Below, one piece after another: positions 23,039-35,404 of a DNA stretch of 64,000 nt (positions are counted from its first letter, which is position 1; the number at the start of each line of letters is the position of its first letter). Below the pieces are notes generated by a model. That model saw only the letters and a list, made by a program, of their open reading frames with translations, was not told the DNA's origin and searched no databases. Both the position numbers and the translations under genes were made by a program. Source of the stretch: Tetrahymena thermophila SB210 (lineage: Eukaryota > Ciliophora > Oligohymenophorea > Hymenostomatida > Tetrahymenidae); assembly GCF_000189635.1 (NCBI RefSeq), contig NW_002476426.1:992001-1056000 (forward strand), in the 5' to 3' direction.

Positions 23039-24413
23039 ATATATGATTCTGAGGTTCTTTATCGGAGGTAGGATCGCTTGAAATTATAATTTTTTTAAAA
23101 TTTAGTTTTAAAATATTTTTTGTTTATTTTGAAAGAATTTAATAATAAATAATTGAGTCTCTGACTGATACTGATCCGCTTTCCTTTTTACTACAATAAA
23201 TTAGTTAAAGTGAAAAACAAACGAAAATTAAATAATCCTTTTTCAATTTACTTTGGATCGTTTATCTTAAATGTCTTCTTCAATTCGCATACCTGTTATT
23301 TGATATAAATTAAACTGAACAACATTTCACAAATAAAGTAAAAAATCAAATCCTATTTGAATTTGGTCGTTGACTAGTTTCTTCTATCTGTGAATCTTAA
23401 CACCCTATTCAGCCTTCTTTTGAATAAATAAAACTGAAACAACAAATTCAAAAATATTTTATATAGAAAATAAAAAATTCAAAGAAAATTTAGCTCTTTG
23501 ATGCATATTAGTGGTATTTTGACAGTAGTAGTTTATTAATATAATAAAATTTTTATTTGAATAAATGGGGGAATAAAAAGATTTAAGAAAGACTCACTTT
23601 TGGCTGCGGTTGGATCTAAGCAATTTTTCATCTAACTTTTAACTCTTTACAATATTTCTTATCTTTACAAATCTTACCACTTTTAAATATTCTTGATTTT
23701 TGAGATTTGTAAAGCCCCTAAAAAACCCGACCCGACCTAGTTAGAGAAATTTAAAAAGAAAAATCCAATAAAAAAAACGGGGGGATACCTCTTCCAGCAT
23801 TAAAGAAAGTTCCGGGTTAAGGGAGAGCTTTCTCACTACTTTCTCACTGAATAAAATTTACTTCAACCTTATTCGATCACTTCAACTTCAATCAATCTTT
23901 CTTTTCTGTCGATTCCAATAGAACTCTTGAGCAATAGTTATTAAACAGGAGTTTTAATTTAACTCCTTGTTTGTTACTAAAGCATTCAACTGATGCTTTT
24001 TATTGCTAAATATACTTGGCGATTCAGTAATTTAGCATGGGGTTTATTATTAAGTTATAGGTTAATTGACTTGAAAGACAGGCTTTTACTCATCGTTTAG
24101 TTAGGAGTGTTCTCTTCTCTTAACATCTTTATTTAGTGATATAAATTGATTATATTCACTCTTATATGCTAAGGACTTAAATAGGTCTGAGCAAATTTAG
24201 TGATGCACATCTTACTCGTGAAAAAATAACTTAGTCACTTATAAACTCAGCATACTAAATGAGGAGATTCACACAGCAAACTTATTTACCTATACTGTCA
24301 TTTTTTAAAGACATGATAGGAATATCTGTGTCTCTCAGAATCACTCACTTACTTCGACGATGAGATGCACTTGAAAGAGTTAATTGTTTCCTCTTTTCAA
24401 GAATTCTTCTTTC

Positions 24414-24881
24414 TCAGATTTTCACTTAGTTTTTCTTTGTAAGAAAAATTCTTGTACCCCTGAGATTTTTTTTAAGAACCATTAGAACGTCTAGCATAGC
24501 ACTAAAGAGATAAAGTATTCTCTTAGCTACCTTTTTAAGCACATCTTAGGATTTAGAAGCCTAGTTTTATTGATATCCTCTATTTTCATAGAGCTCATCG
24601 CTGCACGAAGGTTTTAGAATGCCTTCGTAGGTAAGGTATTTATATTTCGCTCCTAATTCTAGGTGTAGAGTAGCAGCTATCTGATGAGTTGTGCAATAAG
24701 ATAGACTAGAACATTTAAACAACTTTAGAGGTTCTGTTATAGTTTCTAATGGCAATTATCTCTTTTCAATATGCAAGCCTTCCTTTAAACTTGTTTTCTC
24801 GCACAGTAGCACCGCAGATATGTTGTATTTGACCCTTTTTATAAATGCTACTGACGCCACAAAGCTGACTCTTTCTATTTC
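24414..24881 (-). pseudogene. Transposase N-terminal region (zinc ribbon plus HTH-like), frameshifted
   Basis: The 156-codon minus-strand frame contains LHIEKRQLPLETITEPLKLF followed by THQIAATLHLELGAKYKYL. This follows the pattern of ISXO2-like transposases (x-KLPL-x-W-...-LF-...-S-x-x-QLA-x-x-LGV-x-YKT). The adjoining frame carries a partial zinc ribbon, LCGVSSIYKKGQIQHICG (about 24800-24870), so a frameshift or indel separates the two. No intact start and no downstream catalytic part in frame. Identification rests on my recollection of the family pattern. Confidence 0.4.
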
Positions 24882-26262
24882 TCAAAGTAGAAAGGTTAAT
24901 ATTTTGATCGTTCAATAGAAGAAGTGTCTGCACATTCAATTTACTAAGAGTTCTTTCAAGTCCCCAAAAACTCTCAACCGTTTGGAAAGAGGATTTTTTC
25001 CCCTATAAATCGCTTTTTGCAGGCTTTCATTCCTTAACCAAAACATTGTTATCTGAATTGGGTGAGCAAATTTATAGGAAAACTTATGGGTTGTCAATCC
25101 CTAACCACTTTCTTGAAACGGGTTCCTCTTAGAAATTGTTGGATGCAGATAATAACAAAATTCGTTTATTCCATTTCTTGATATTCAACTGACGGCATTT
25201 CATATTATTCTTTTTCTAATCTTTTAAAATTGTTTTGAATTAGCTTAAACTTTTCACTAATCATCCATCCATTTAAAATTTCAAAAAAGATTTTAGAAAA
25301 GGAGGCAAAGAAATATCAATAATATAGATATAAGAAAATCATTAGCACTTCTTCACATTCAGCTTCGGTGGAGATATGAGAGCACCAATCAACTTCTCGA
25401 AAAAAAGGTCTCATTTTTCAAAAAACTTTCTACTTAATCTTTATCACTTAGTATTGGATTTCGTATACACGTTTTTAAAAAATGTGACCTATAATTCATT
25501 GAAAAGTAAAAAGGTTTGTTAAGAAATGAGCATTCAAGAATGACTAGGCAATTTCACTTTGGTCTACCTAAACTTGAATAGAATAGATCGCCTTCTACTC
25601 CTTGTTTTTCTCATTCTCAATTTATTCAGTTTGCAACTGAACTCTCATTAATATTTTACTTCCTCTGCATATTCTACCCATATGAGAGGAATAGCTAATT
25701 TACGGTCTAACTAAAAAAAAAAATAAGGAGAATCTTTACTATTTTCAATATCACCTTTATAATTTACATCACTTTTTCTCATTTTGTTCAGTTTTGTCAA
25801 TAACCAAGAGGGTAAAAGGAATATCACTCCTATGTTCTTAGCCTCAGGTCATTATTTGAGAAATATAGCAAAAATAAACTACTCAGATTCTATTTAAAAT
25901 ATTCAAATTCTCCCCCAAAATCTTCTTCAAATAAATCTGAAGCACATTTTGTTTGCATTTGATCAATCAAGAAAGTATCATGAAAAACTTAGTAAATAAA
26001 CGACGTCATCATAAAATATTTTCGAAAAAGAGTTCACTTAAGCTCTTTCTCTTTATTTATTAGATAAATCATGCTATTTAAAAAGTTATTCATTTAAGAC
26101 CTCTTGTAAAGTTCAGATATTTATGAGGTTATCTTATTAGCATCATTATCAAGAGAATAATAAGCAAAAAATAGAATTCAAACTTCCTTTTATTGTGTTT
26201 TATGTAAATTCTCCAGCATTCAAATAGTAATTTAGCTACTTTACATCTACTAATCAAGACAG

Positions 26263-26514
26263 TCAAAAGAGGTTTAATTCTTAAAGGCTGTAAACAAATA
26301 CTCTTCCTCCTCCTCTTTCACATTCTCTCAAAGTTAAGACAGGTATATGTATGTGTTAAGCCCTATTCTTTACAAACCAGAAATAGTCACCACACAAAAA
26401 GCTTTCATCTATTTCAGATTAAAGTTAAATTTAGGCAGGATCTAAGCCTTAACTAACCTTAAATGCTTTCGATTAGAAATTCCGTCTATCACATAAATTC
26501 ACAAGATAAGTTTT
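26263..26514 (-). pseudogene. Transposase catalytic-region fragment with EIDES motif
   Basis: An 83-residue minus-strand frame bounded by TGA codons: ...PAQIQLQSEIDESFLCG... then HIPVLTLRECERGGGRVF. In IS1595/Merlin transposases a V-x-IDES motif supplies the first catalytic Asp and is followed by a GxxERGxGRVF-like strand, as here. Upstream in another frame, LSQDIAISFIC (near 26590) resembles the preceding HTH. The later catalytic residues were not found, so this is a broken copy. Confidence 0.42.
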
Positions 26515-26705
26515 TCACTTAAATACTCTCTTTACCAGATCTTTTTGATTCAGTCTAACAAATAAATGAAATAGCTATATCCTAAGACAAAGTATTATCA
26601 ATAAGCATATACCACTCTCATTCGCTTAACTTTGCACAAAACCATCCCCAAACATAAAATATTCTACTATTATCCTTCAAATTAACCTACATACTGCAAC
26701 TCTCT

Positions 26706-26774
26706 TTGAATCGGTGGCCAAGTTGTCCAAGCTTACCCCAATTACAAAGGTGATATTTATTCGTTCGAATGTTG
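26706..26774 (+). repeat. Tandem 68-bp repeat, copy 1, with tRNA-like box A and box B
   Basis: TTGAATCGGTGGCCAAGTTG ... CGTTCGAATG. TGGCCAAGTTG matches the box A consensus of Pol III internal promoters and GTTCGAAT resembles box B, about 45 bases apart. A full tRNA cloverleaf could not be drawn. Copy 2 lies 128 bases downstream. Confidence 0.55.
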
Positions 26775-26833
26775 CATTCTGTTTAGAAACCTTCAAATAA
26801 TCATAATTAATAAAGCTTGAGGTTCAGCTCTCA

Positions 26834-26900
26834 TTGAATCGGTGATCAAGTGTCCAAGCTTATCCCAATTACAATGGTATTTATCGTTCGAATGCTGATT
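26834..26900 (+). repeat. Tandem 68-bp repeat, copy 2
   Basis: TTGAATCGGTGATCAAGTG ... CGTTCGAATG, about 85% identical to copy 1 with three small deletions. Box A is weakened (TGATCAAGTG). A possible further degenerate copy, TTGGTTGTCCAGGC, starts near 27028. Confidence 0.55.
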
Positions 26901-27560
26901 TTCCTCAATAAAATTCTTTGAAAACCTTGAATTTGACATCCAAGTTAAAACCAAAATGATTATTTATTTGAAAATAGGTAAACTTGTTGATTGATGCATG
27001 CAGATAAAAGTGGAATATGACTAATACTTGGTTGTCCAGGCCGTTCTTAGTTAATTGCATCACCTCATCTTTTTTGAAGCTGGCATTTCAACAAAGTCTA
27101 CCAAAAAATCTTACCTGAAAACGCAGATGGCTTTAATTGGAGCTTCATGATAAAGTACTCAAGATTGTCCAGATCTTTTTCGTTTTCATTGAAGACGGAA
27201 AGTGTTGTTCCGACACTCCTCTCCCCAGCTCATCTGGTAGTTTTGAATTATTTGAAGGGTATGTAAAGTTAACTGAATTTAAAGTAGCAGTTTTCTTTTA
27301 TGCTATGGTTTCTTTGGGTCACAAAGAAAAGCTTCAGATTCAATGCTTATTTCTAATAAATTATTCTTATTCAATCTATTCAATCATTTATCAGCGTTAT
27401 TTCACTCTCTCTACTCATCTCTGGTTAAGATTCTTTAAGCTACTCATTCATCTCATTCATACTATGTTCAATAAGAAAAGTCTAAATTTCCTGCACTTGT
27501 ATTAGTATTATCTTCGATTGCTTAATCTTTAACTCTTTTCATTAGTAGATTCAAGCTTCA

Positions 27561-30260
27561 AATGATAGATTTAAATCCGATTTTCAGCACTAGGGCTCTT
27601 GTATTCTTAGCTCAGCCTTTAGTCTATATACCTGTCCGACACCAGTCTTTTGTAGGTTTGATTAGATAGCAAAATATAGCTTTTTACCATTTTTATTCCT
27701 TTGAATTACCATCAACACAAATATTTTAGAAAGAATAAAAAACTATTTTACTTTTTCCCTCCCTGCTCCATCGTGCCTCAGTAACATTCATGATTATTGT
27801 AGCTAATACACTTTTATAACTACACTTTCATGATTTCAATTTTACCTTAAACTTAATACTAATGTTGTTGTAATCAAAATATCATGCTTTGAATCATGAA
27901 AATTAGTATTAAATATAAAATAATGAAATAATTGCTGATGCCTATGATGGATGATGCAGGTCAGATACCTCACATTTAACAATCTGAAATAATTTACAAG
28001 ATGAAAACTTCTTTTTCTTGAACTATGGGCATTTCTTTTCATGCTACTTTCCACTTTCAAGTAGCATTACTAGTCTGCCGCTAGCCATAAGAAAAGAGTT
28101 TTGCCCTTTCTTGTTTTTTGTTTGAAAATAACTTAGAAAATATCTTTTAAAAAGAAAATTTATGAAATTAAATTCAGTTAGAAAATCAAAATTGAATATT
28201 TTACAAAAATTAAAAATTGAATTTGTGAATAAAAAAAGATAATGCAAAATACTTAATCAATAAATAAAAATAATAAAAAATCATAATAAAATTAATAGAT
28301 TTCCTTAAAATTAACAACACCATATTAATATTAATTTATTATCATTTCGACAGAAAGACAAATATTTATTTTCCTTTATATGATTAAGTTAAATATAAAT
28401 TCAAATTTTGAATTGAAAATCTTAAAACCTAAATTTTTAAATTTGTTAAAAATAAATTAATTATAAAAGAAAATCTATTATAAAAAAAAAAAAAATGTAA
28501 TTAATGAAAACCAAAATAATTTAATAATTAAAAATTATTTCTTGATATATAAATAAATTTAATATTTTAATGAAACATTTTAAATATTTTAATTAATTTT
28601 ATGAATAAATGAGGTTAAATATTTTATTTTTTTTAAGGTTTGAATTTTTTTATCTCAAAATTATGTGTCATTTATTTTTCAAATTACATTTAGAGAAAGA
28701 ATGATAAAGCAGAAGTAAGAAAAGTTCTATTTTTATTATTTACACTTAGTTAAAATACTTTTTATAAAAGAAAATGGTATCATCTATATATAGAATTGAT
28801 TAGAGCTCTATGAAATTAATTCTTTTAGCTTAATTCTGATTGGGAAAGTTTATTTCAATTAGACTAAAGTGGATAGTAATGTTGCATCCATAACATTTTC
28901 ACTTTGAATAAATAGAGTTATATGGTAAGAATTTTTTTTGCATTACAATATTATTGGATCATTGCAAAAAAAATAAATTAATTTAAATTAAGATTTGATA
29001 ATCTATCATAAATATTGTGTCGTCATAACTTTTTTAGATAATAAAACTAAAAAGTCAATCTAAAAAATTATAAGTCTAACTCAAAAAAATTTCGAATCAC
29101 AATCTTTCAAAGTAAATAAAATAAGTATTTGATCTCAATAAAGCAAAATCTATTTGTATGATCTTAACTTAATACTGAAAAAATGTGCATTTGAATGAAC
29201 TAATAACTTAAAATTCATTTCAAATAAATAAAATATTGTTACATTTTTCATTTTAAATATCCAAAAAACATGCTAATCAATTAATATCAATATACAACAA
29301 GAAATATAGTAATAAACATTATTTAACTCAAATTAATTCTAATATTTAATTTTTGTATGTTGTAAATTAAAGATTATTTTTATTTTTCAAGCTAATAAGA
29401 TACATTAAGTTAATTCCCCCTAATAAGACCCTATTATTTTTATATTTTATAAAAAAGACAAATAATTAGAGTCATCCATTTAGCTAATTGTTAAAAAGTT
29501 AAGCTGATTTCATAGATTAAAGTTAATTTTTTTAATATATAATGGATTCTAATAGATTTTAAGTACTTTATCATAAAATCTGATACTTAAGTTAGCAAAA
29601 TTTTCAGTTTAATGTGAGATAATTTGTTAAAAGTAACTTAACTGAACTAAATAAAAATTGTGTTTGAATTAAAATTGAAATAGAATAGACAATAATCTAT
29701 TTAATACGATTTTATTATATTAAGTTTGATATTTAAATGACGAATTAAGTTTGTTTTTTGAAAGAAAAGGAATAAATCATTCTGTTTATTTATAGCTTCA
29801 ATTATTCCTCCTTTAAAAATTTTCAGGATTTAAATTTAAACATTGTAAAATGTAAAAATATTCTTGTAATAAATAATATTGCTTACAGTAATATCCTTAT
29901 GTGATTTTTAGAAATAAGTAATTTAGAGCAAAACCTAAAAAAATAAATCTACGTATGCAGCAGCTTAAATTTTATTTAAGTATAAGCAAATCAATAGTTT
30001 TTGTATCAATTTTCACTTTTGAGTGCAAAAAGTAATAGAAAGTAGCATAAACACCAAAAAAAGTAGTTTATGTTTTTTTTTTGATAGTATAACATACTGC
30101 TAATAAGCGTTGTAGAGGCAATTTATTTTTGATTTACCTATTTTTTAAGTTAAAGAACTAAAAAGAGTCTATTTGCAATTTTATAATAGAATCCATACTC
30201 TTAACAAGTACTAATTTTATATTAAGTACTACACTAAATTCATTTTTTTACAGATCAAAT
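27561..30260. other. Long AT-rich intergenic region
   Basis: The first 250 bases (to about 27800) still have the higher G+C of the island, with a few coding-like scraps. The remainder is typical AT-rich spacer with homopolymer runs. No gene, RNA or clear repeat could be supported on either strand. Confidence 0.5.
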
Positions 30261-30900
30261 ATGGATAAAAAATCAAAGCCATATTAAAAATAAATCCTCG
30301 AATAATATGAGGAAGAATATTGGATAGTGTTTTTATGTAATTACTGAAAATATTTACGTATATTTAAACCGAATACTTAACTTTTACAATTTTTAAAAAA
30401 GATATATTTTGATTTTATAGGAATTCACAAAAAAAGTGGTTTTAAATTAGCTCTACAATTATTTAAGAAATATTGCCTCGAAAAAATAATAGATTTTTTG
30501 AAGGTTAGTAAATTGGCGGCTGAATTATGAAAAAAATTTATAATAAAAATTATAATCATTTTTAAATTTTATATTTTCTTTCCCCCATATAGTGTTACAA
30601 ACATAGATAATTGAATGAATAAATATTTGAATATTTATTTTAATTAGATAGTTGCTATCAGGATAATTGATAATTAAAGGCCCTGATAATATAGATTAAG
30701 TCAATATTTTTTAAAGTAAAGTATTTAGAATAAAAGGGGATCAGAAAATTAATTTTATCAACAAATCTACATTAAAATATTACCAAATTTTTGTAACAAG
30801 AACAATAACAGTAACAAAAACTACAGCAGGATATAAGAAGAGATTAGATCAAACAAAAAAGAAAAGTAATAAAAATAAGAAATGGGAAGAGGTATCTTGA
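30261..30900 (+). CDS. Small lysine-rich protein, unrecognised
   Basis: Predicted 129 residues from three exons (30261-30328, 30421-30503, 30662-30900); total 390 bases, in frame. Starts MDKKSKPYQKQILEQYEEEYW. The middle reads FEGQLIIKGPDNIDQVNIF and VFRIKGDQKINFINKST. The C-terminus is strongly basic (KKRLDQTKKKSNKNKK) and ends WEEVS at TGA. The first donor is weak (GTGTTT); an alternative GTAATT nearby gives a frame problem. The basic tail suggests RNA or DNA binding, possibly ribosomal or SRP-like, but I cannot assign a family. Confidence 0.55.
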
Positions 30901-31359
30901 TTAATAAATTAAAATAAAAATTTTTAACTGTTAACAAAAGTAAGCGCACACAAATTTAATTTTTTAGACATGGCATTTTTCTTTATTTTGATATATTAAT
31001 CTTACGAATTGCTTATTTGATATAAAATGAATATAAATTTGATTAAGTTGGGATAGATTGGTTGAGAAGAGTTAATTTATAAATTAATAAGGGCGAAATT
31101 CAGTGCTATAAAAAGATTGAGTGTGAAATAAGATAAACAAATTTTTTTCGAAAAAAAATCTTTTGGGAAAAGAATAATCAAATAATCCAGATAATTAAAA
31201 GTACTTAATAACTAACTACTTTATAAACTCAATTGTTTCTTTTGAATAATTCCTTCTATCAATCAATTATTAACAATAATCTGATTAGTCAAAATTTATA
31301 ATTAATTCACTACTTTCTTTCTTAAGGTACTTGAAACGAACATATAAATTTGTATTATC
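30901..31359. other. Spacer between the small gene and the cyclin
   Basis: AT-rich; includes the 5' flank of the cyclin. Nothing recognisable beyond A/T runs. Confidence 0.5.
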
Positions 31360-33458
31360 ATGCACGGTATTATTCTTATTGAACAAGAAGAATCTGCTCA
31401 TAATTGCTGCTATGAATTGGAACTTAAATTGGAATCTCATTCAGGTGAATCCTCAAATATGAGCACTTAGGGTTCTTTTTCATAAAATTGCTCCGAATTT
31501 TACTCACCTGCTACTGAAAATAAAGAAGCTGGTGTAAGAATTTGTTAAAAAATATTCATTTTTTATTTAAATAGACCTTTTAATTTATACATTAGATTTG
31601 GATTGTTTTTAGTGTTTAATAAATAAATAAATTATTAAATTCAGTTCAAAAGTGTAAAATCACAACAATAATTTATCACTTTATTTGCTTTTTATTTATT
31701 GAAAATGCATGTTTTCTATGTTAAAAATACTCATTTGAGATCTAATTCTAAATTATCCAAATTAGGCTGAACAAGAATTGCAATGTTCTGCTGAAGACAA
31801 TCAAGAAATCTTTCTTTGGACATAAAAAGTCTCTCATATTTTGCAAGAAATTATTAAAGTCTAGCAAATCTTGGATAAAAACAAACTCAGAAGCTTCCAA
31901 AATAGTTGTTTTAACAACAGCTGCATTCCTTAAGTTTCACTTAGCGACTACATGTACAAAATCATGACTGAAGCTAGACTTGAAATTGATATTTGCATAA
32001 TCAGTCTATTCTACATTGATAGATTAACTTCTTGTCAGCCTAATTTCAGAATTAACTAATTCAATTGCCACAGGTAATTAGTTTCTACTTTTTTTTATGG
32101 TTTTTTAACTTTTTTGCAGGGCTATAATCACGTTAGTATTAATCCTTTTGAATTTATTAAAATTCTACTCGCCTTTAGCATAAAATGTCACATAAATTTT
32201 GCTTATTTTACTAAGAAGTAAAGGCGTTGAAATAATATCTGTGTTTTCTCTACCTCTTTCTTTTTAAATTGCAAAAGATGATAAGATAATGAAAAAAAAG
32301 AAAAAAAAAAATAATATAAGGGCGCACACATAATTTTTTTTTTTAATTAATCAAATTCTGTCTTTAGTATCCCCACCCTAACTTAAATAAGCTTATCTAG
32401 AAAAAGGTTGTATTAAAAACTAGAATGAAATATTCACAATTCATGATAAATTTTAAATATTTGATCAAAAAAAGTTATACTGGTATTACTCATACCAGCA
32501 ATTTTAAAAGAGCGTAAAATACATACTGACATATTAAGATAAGAATATTTTGCATTTTATTTAAGTTTTCCTTTTTTTTATTATTCTTTATCAATCATTC
32601 TACTTATTTATCTATAAATTTTACAAATCGGATTCAATTTTATCATGAATAAAATTAATAAGCGATTTACATAAAATTTCATTTGTTTCTTCAAATCAAG
32701 TAAACATGCCCACCCTACTTTGAGTACTAGAAAAGAAAAAAAAAATAGAAATTAAAATTTTAGCTGAACTCATTAGCTACAATGAAAAAAGATAGAGCTT
32801 TCTTTATTTTTTAAAGAGATTGCTTTATGTAATTTTAAGTAAATAAGAGAAGAGGAAAGGAAAATTTAATTTAATTATAATTTAATTGGTCCCCCACCAT
32901 GTTATTTATTATAATTATTATTCATCATTCTAAAGCCTAAAAATTTAAGCTTTTACGTACTTATATTATTAATCGAATGCCACAAAGTCATATGGCTTAA
33001 ATTATCCACTGACATTAAATAAATAAGCTATAGATTGATCGATAGAAATAGCAAGATTAGCAAATAAATGAGTAGCATATAAATAAATGTCTGCCATAAT
33101 TAATTTATTTTTCTATCTTAAATGTGTCTATCCTGATATCAAATTTACTAGAATTATCAAATATATATATATGCCCAATAAAATTTAAACCCAAATCAGT
33201 TTAACTGAAAATTTAATTGATTTCAATTTAAAAATAAATAGATTAATTTTGACTTCTATGATGGTTGCTTCCAAGATGCACTAAGACATACAAAGCTACT
33301 TCTAAGTTGTCAAGCTCTTTTCATTAATCGGAGGTGTATGTGAGAAAGAACTCTACTTGATGGAGTAGACATTATTAGATCTCCTTAATTACCAATTATT
33401 CATCTCAGAAGATGACTACACCAGATACAAAAACTAACTCACTTGTTTCTAGCTTTGA
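31360..33458 (+). CDS. Cyclin, PHO80/PCL-like
   Basis: Predicted 236 residues. Exons 31360-31533, 31766-32073, a 12-base microexon 32120-32131, and 33242-33458; total 711 bases, in frame. The cyclin box is clear: VSLSDYMYKIMTEARLE, ICIISLFYIDRLTSCQPNFR, NCHRAIITLILTSMMVASK, then LIGGVCEKELYLMEQTLLDL and NYQLFISEDDYTRYKNQL. The IGGV and FISEDDYxRY endings are typical of PHO80-like cyclins, which partner a PHO85/CDK5-type kinase. The N-terminal 80 residues are Ser/Glu-rich. The third intron is 1.1 kb, long for this genome. Ends FQL at TGA 33456-33458. The family call is firm, the CDK partner unknown. Confidence 0.88.
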
Positions 33459-35404
33459 ATAAATTTATCTATCTATCTATCACTACTACAATAAAAACTT
33501 AATCGATCAACAACAAAATCTATCAAATAAACTTTCTTACTTTCTCACATAACCTCTTTTTCTAAAACAAATAATTTCTATTAATCAATTAAAACCTAAA
33601 CCTATACATTCATTTAATTTATTCAATAAAATAATAATAACCCAACAATAATTTATTAAAAGTACTGCATATAATCAAATAATAATAACAATAATAAACT
33701 TTAACACCATAAAATTACTACCTGCTTTTCTTTTTTAATACCCAAATATCTATAAAGTATCCATAATATTCAACCGGATTAAATTAACTAACTAATATTG
33801 GGATTGGGCTATTGAAATTTTTTCTGAAAAAAAGGAGCTAATTGTGAGAGAAAGTGCTAAAAAAAGCTTTGATACAAGCAAATATTATCTATAGAGTTTG
33901 TGGAGCTAAATAAAAATCTTAATTATTATTATTATAGTAATGATTTTTCAATATTTATTCTTACAATACATTTCCTATTTAAACATTTTTCTTCTCTCAC
34001 TAGCGCGTACATTTTAATGGAAATTATTATATTTAAATATAAATTAATAAATTCTAGAACTCAATTTACTTAGTTCTTAATAACACTCACTCATATTTTA
34101 TTTATATAAAAAGTAAGTCTCACCTATAATAAAAATTGGTTACATTTATCAAATTGTTTTTAATTAAAATAAAATTTTTAACAGTTTATTTACTTTAAAC
34201 CTTACTGTTTAGTATTCTGTATTTTATCCTCTAGTTTAATTTCACTTTTATATTAAATAAATAAAATTCAAATAATCAGCTTTCATACACCAATTATTTC
34301 ATTTCTCCTTTCTAATTTTTTTCGATTTCATTAAAAATTTAATTATTTAACCAATTGCTTTAGATATCAATTTAGTTTTTTAATTTTTAGCAAATAACAT
34401 TTCTTCCTTAATTTCTTATTATTAATATTTTATAGTTCAAACTAAAATGAATTTTTTATATTTAATTCAATATTATTTAATTTCTCTATTCTGTTTTTTT
34501 TCTTTTTGAAAAATTTTAAATTAATCAAATTTTGATTGGCGAATCAGGAAACATTTTGGTTAATTTCACAATTTTTGTTATTAAAAATAAATAAAAATTT
34601 AACAAAAAATGCTTGGAACTATTTTAAAATATTTAAAGACTTAACTACATTATATGAAATAGTCTTTGCAACATAATATTTAGTGAATTTTTTTATTAAA
34701 ATCCTTCAACTTATAATTTCTTTTAATGATTTTAAATAATTTTAACTAAATACATTGGAATTCTAGTCTAAGATCTCAAATATATATTAGGAATAATCAT
34801 GGATTATTAATCTTTGAGTAGGGATTAAAAATTTAAAAAATAAAAAAAATATATAATAATTTTTAATTTATATTTATTGTAATAAATCTCATTAATTTAA
34901 TTTTCAATGCTATTCCTACCTCGATCTATAAATTTTTGATTGTGTGTATATTTCTTTGGTATTTTAATATATGATTCATAAAAATATATCAAAAGATTTT
35001 TTTAACAAAAAAAATTAACAAACATAAAAATAATTATACTTTAATTCAATCTTTTTCTAGCCATGAAAAAGCAATTTTATTTTACATTCGTAATTAATAT
35101 TTTTATTATTTTAATTTTTTTGATTTTAATTACAAAAAAATGTTTACTATAAAATAAAAGTGAATAGTTAAATAATTTATTTTATTTATAAGGAATAGGT
35201 TGTAGTTTTAATTATTTAATAAATACAATTAAATCATTAATCAAAGTCAAAATGTGGAAATAAGATATTTTTTTTTCTAATATCTTTTTCCTTAATAATT
35301 TTAGATTAAATTCTTCTTTTTTTTTGTTCGAAATTCCACTAAATTTTAAATTTAGCATTTAAACTTTTTTAAAATTTGATAAACCTAAAGCTATGTCTTA
35401 TGAA
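33459..35404. other. AT-rich intergenic region
   Basis: About 1.9 kb of AT-rich DNA after the cyclin stop, with a (TCTA)n-like run near 33468. No open frame or RNA gene supported. Confidence 0.5.

Larger units (their letters stand above)
24340..27560 (-). mobile_element. Decayed transposon-like island (ISXO2/IS1595/Merlin-type transposase fragments)
   Basis: A stretch of noticeably higher G+C than its flanks, in which the minus strand shows many short protein-like frames interrupted by shifts: EHSMNEMNEQLKESQPEMSR near 27450, a frame ending in FIMKLQLKPSAFS plus a GTAAG donor near 27115, EIDESFLCGDYFWF near 26400, DWCSHISTEAECEEVLMIF near 25370, and a zinc-ribbon/HTH-like region at 24414-24910. 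The IDES-type first catalytic acidic motif and the N-terminal region resemble ISXO2-like DDE transposases, common in ciliates. Terminal repeats and target duplications were not found. Frameshifts suggest a fossil or two nested copies. An intron-rich domesticated gene is the main alternative. Confidence 0.45.

Noticed and set aside
26706..26900. True tRNA genes
   Set aside because: Box A and B are present but no acceptor, anticodon or T-stem pairing could be drawn.
27137..27505. 122-residue plus-strand frame (MELHDKVLKIVQIFF...)
   Set aside because: Nothing conserved in it; the minus strand shows protein-like pieces and a GTAAG donor in the same place, so it is probably antisense noise in the decayed island.
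30261..30900. SRP14 homologue
   Set aside because: The basic tail and one strand are reminiscent, but the N-terminal half does not match and no diagnostic motif is present.
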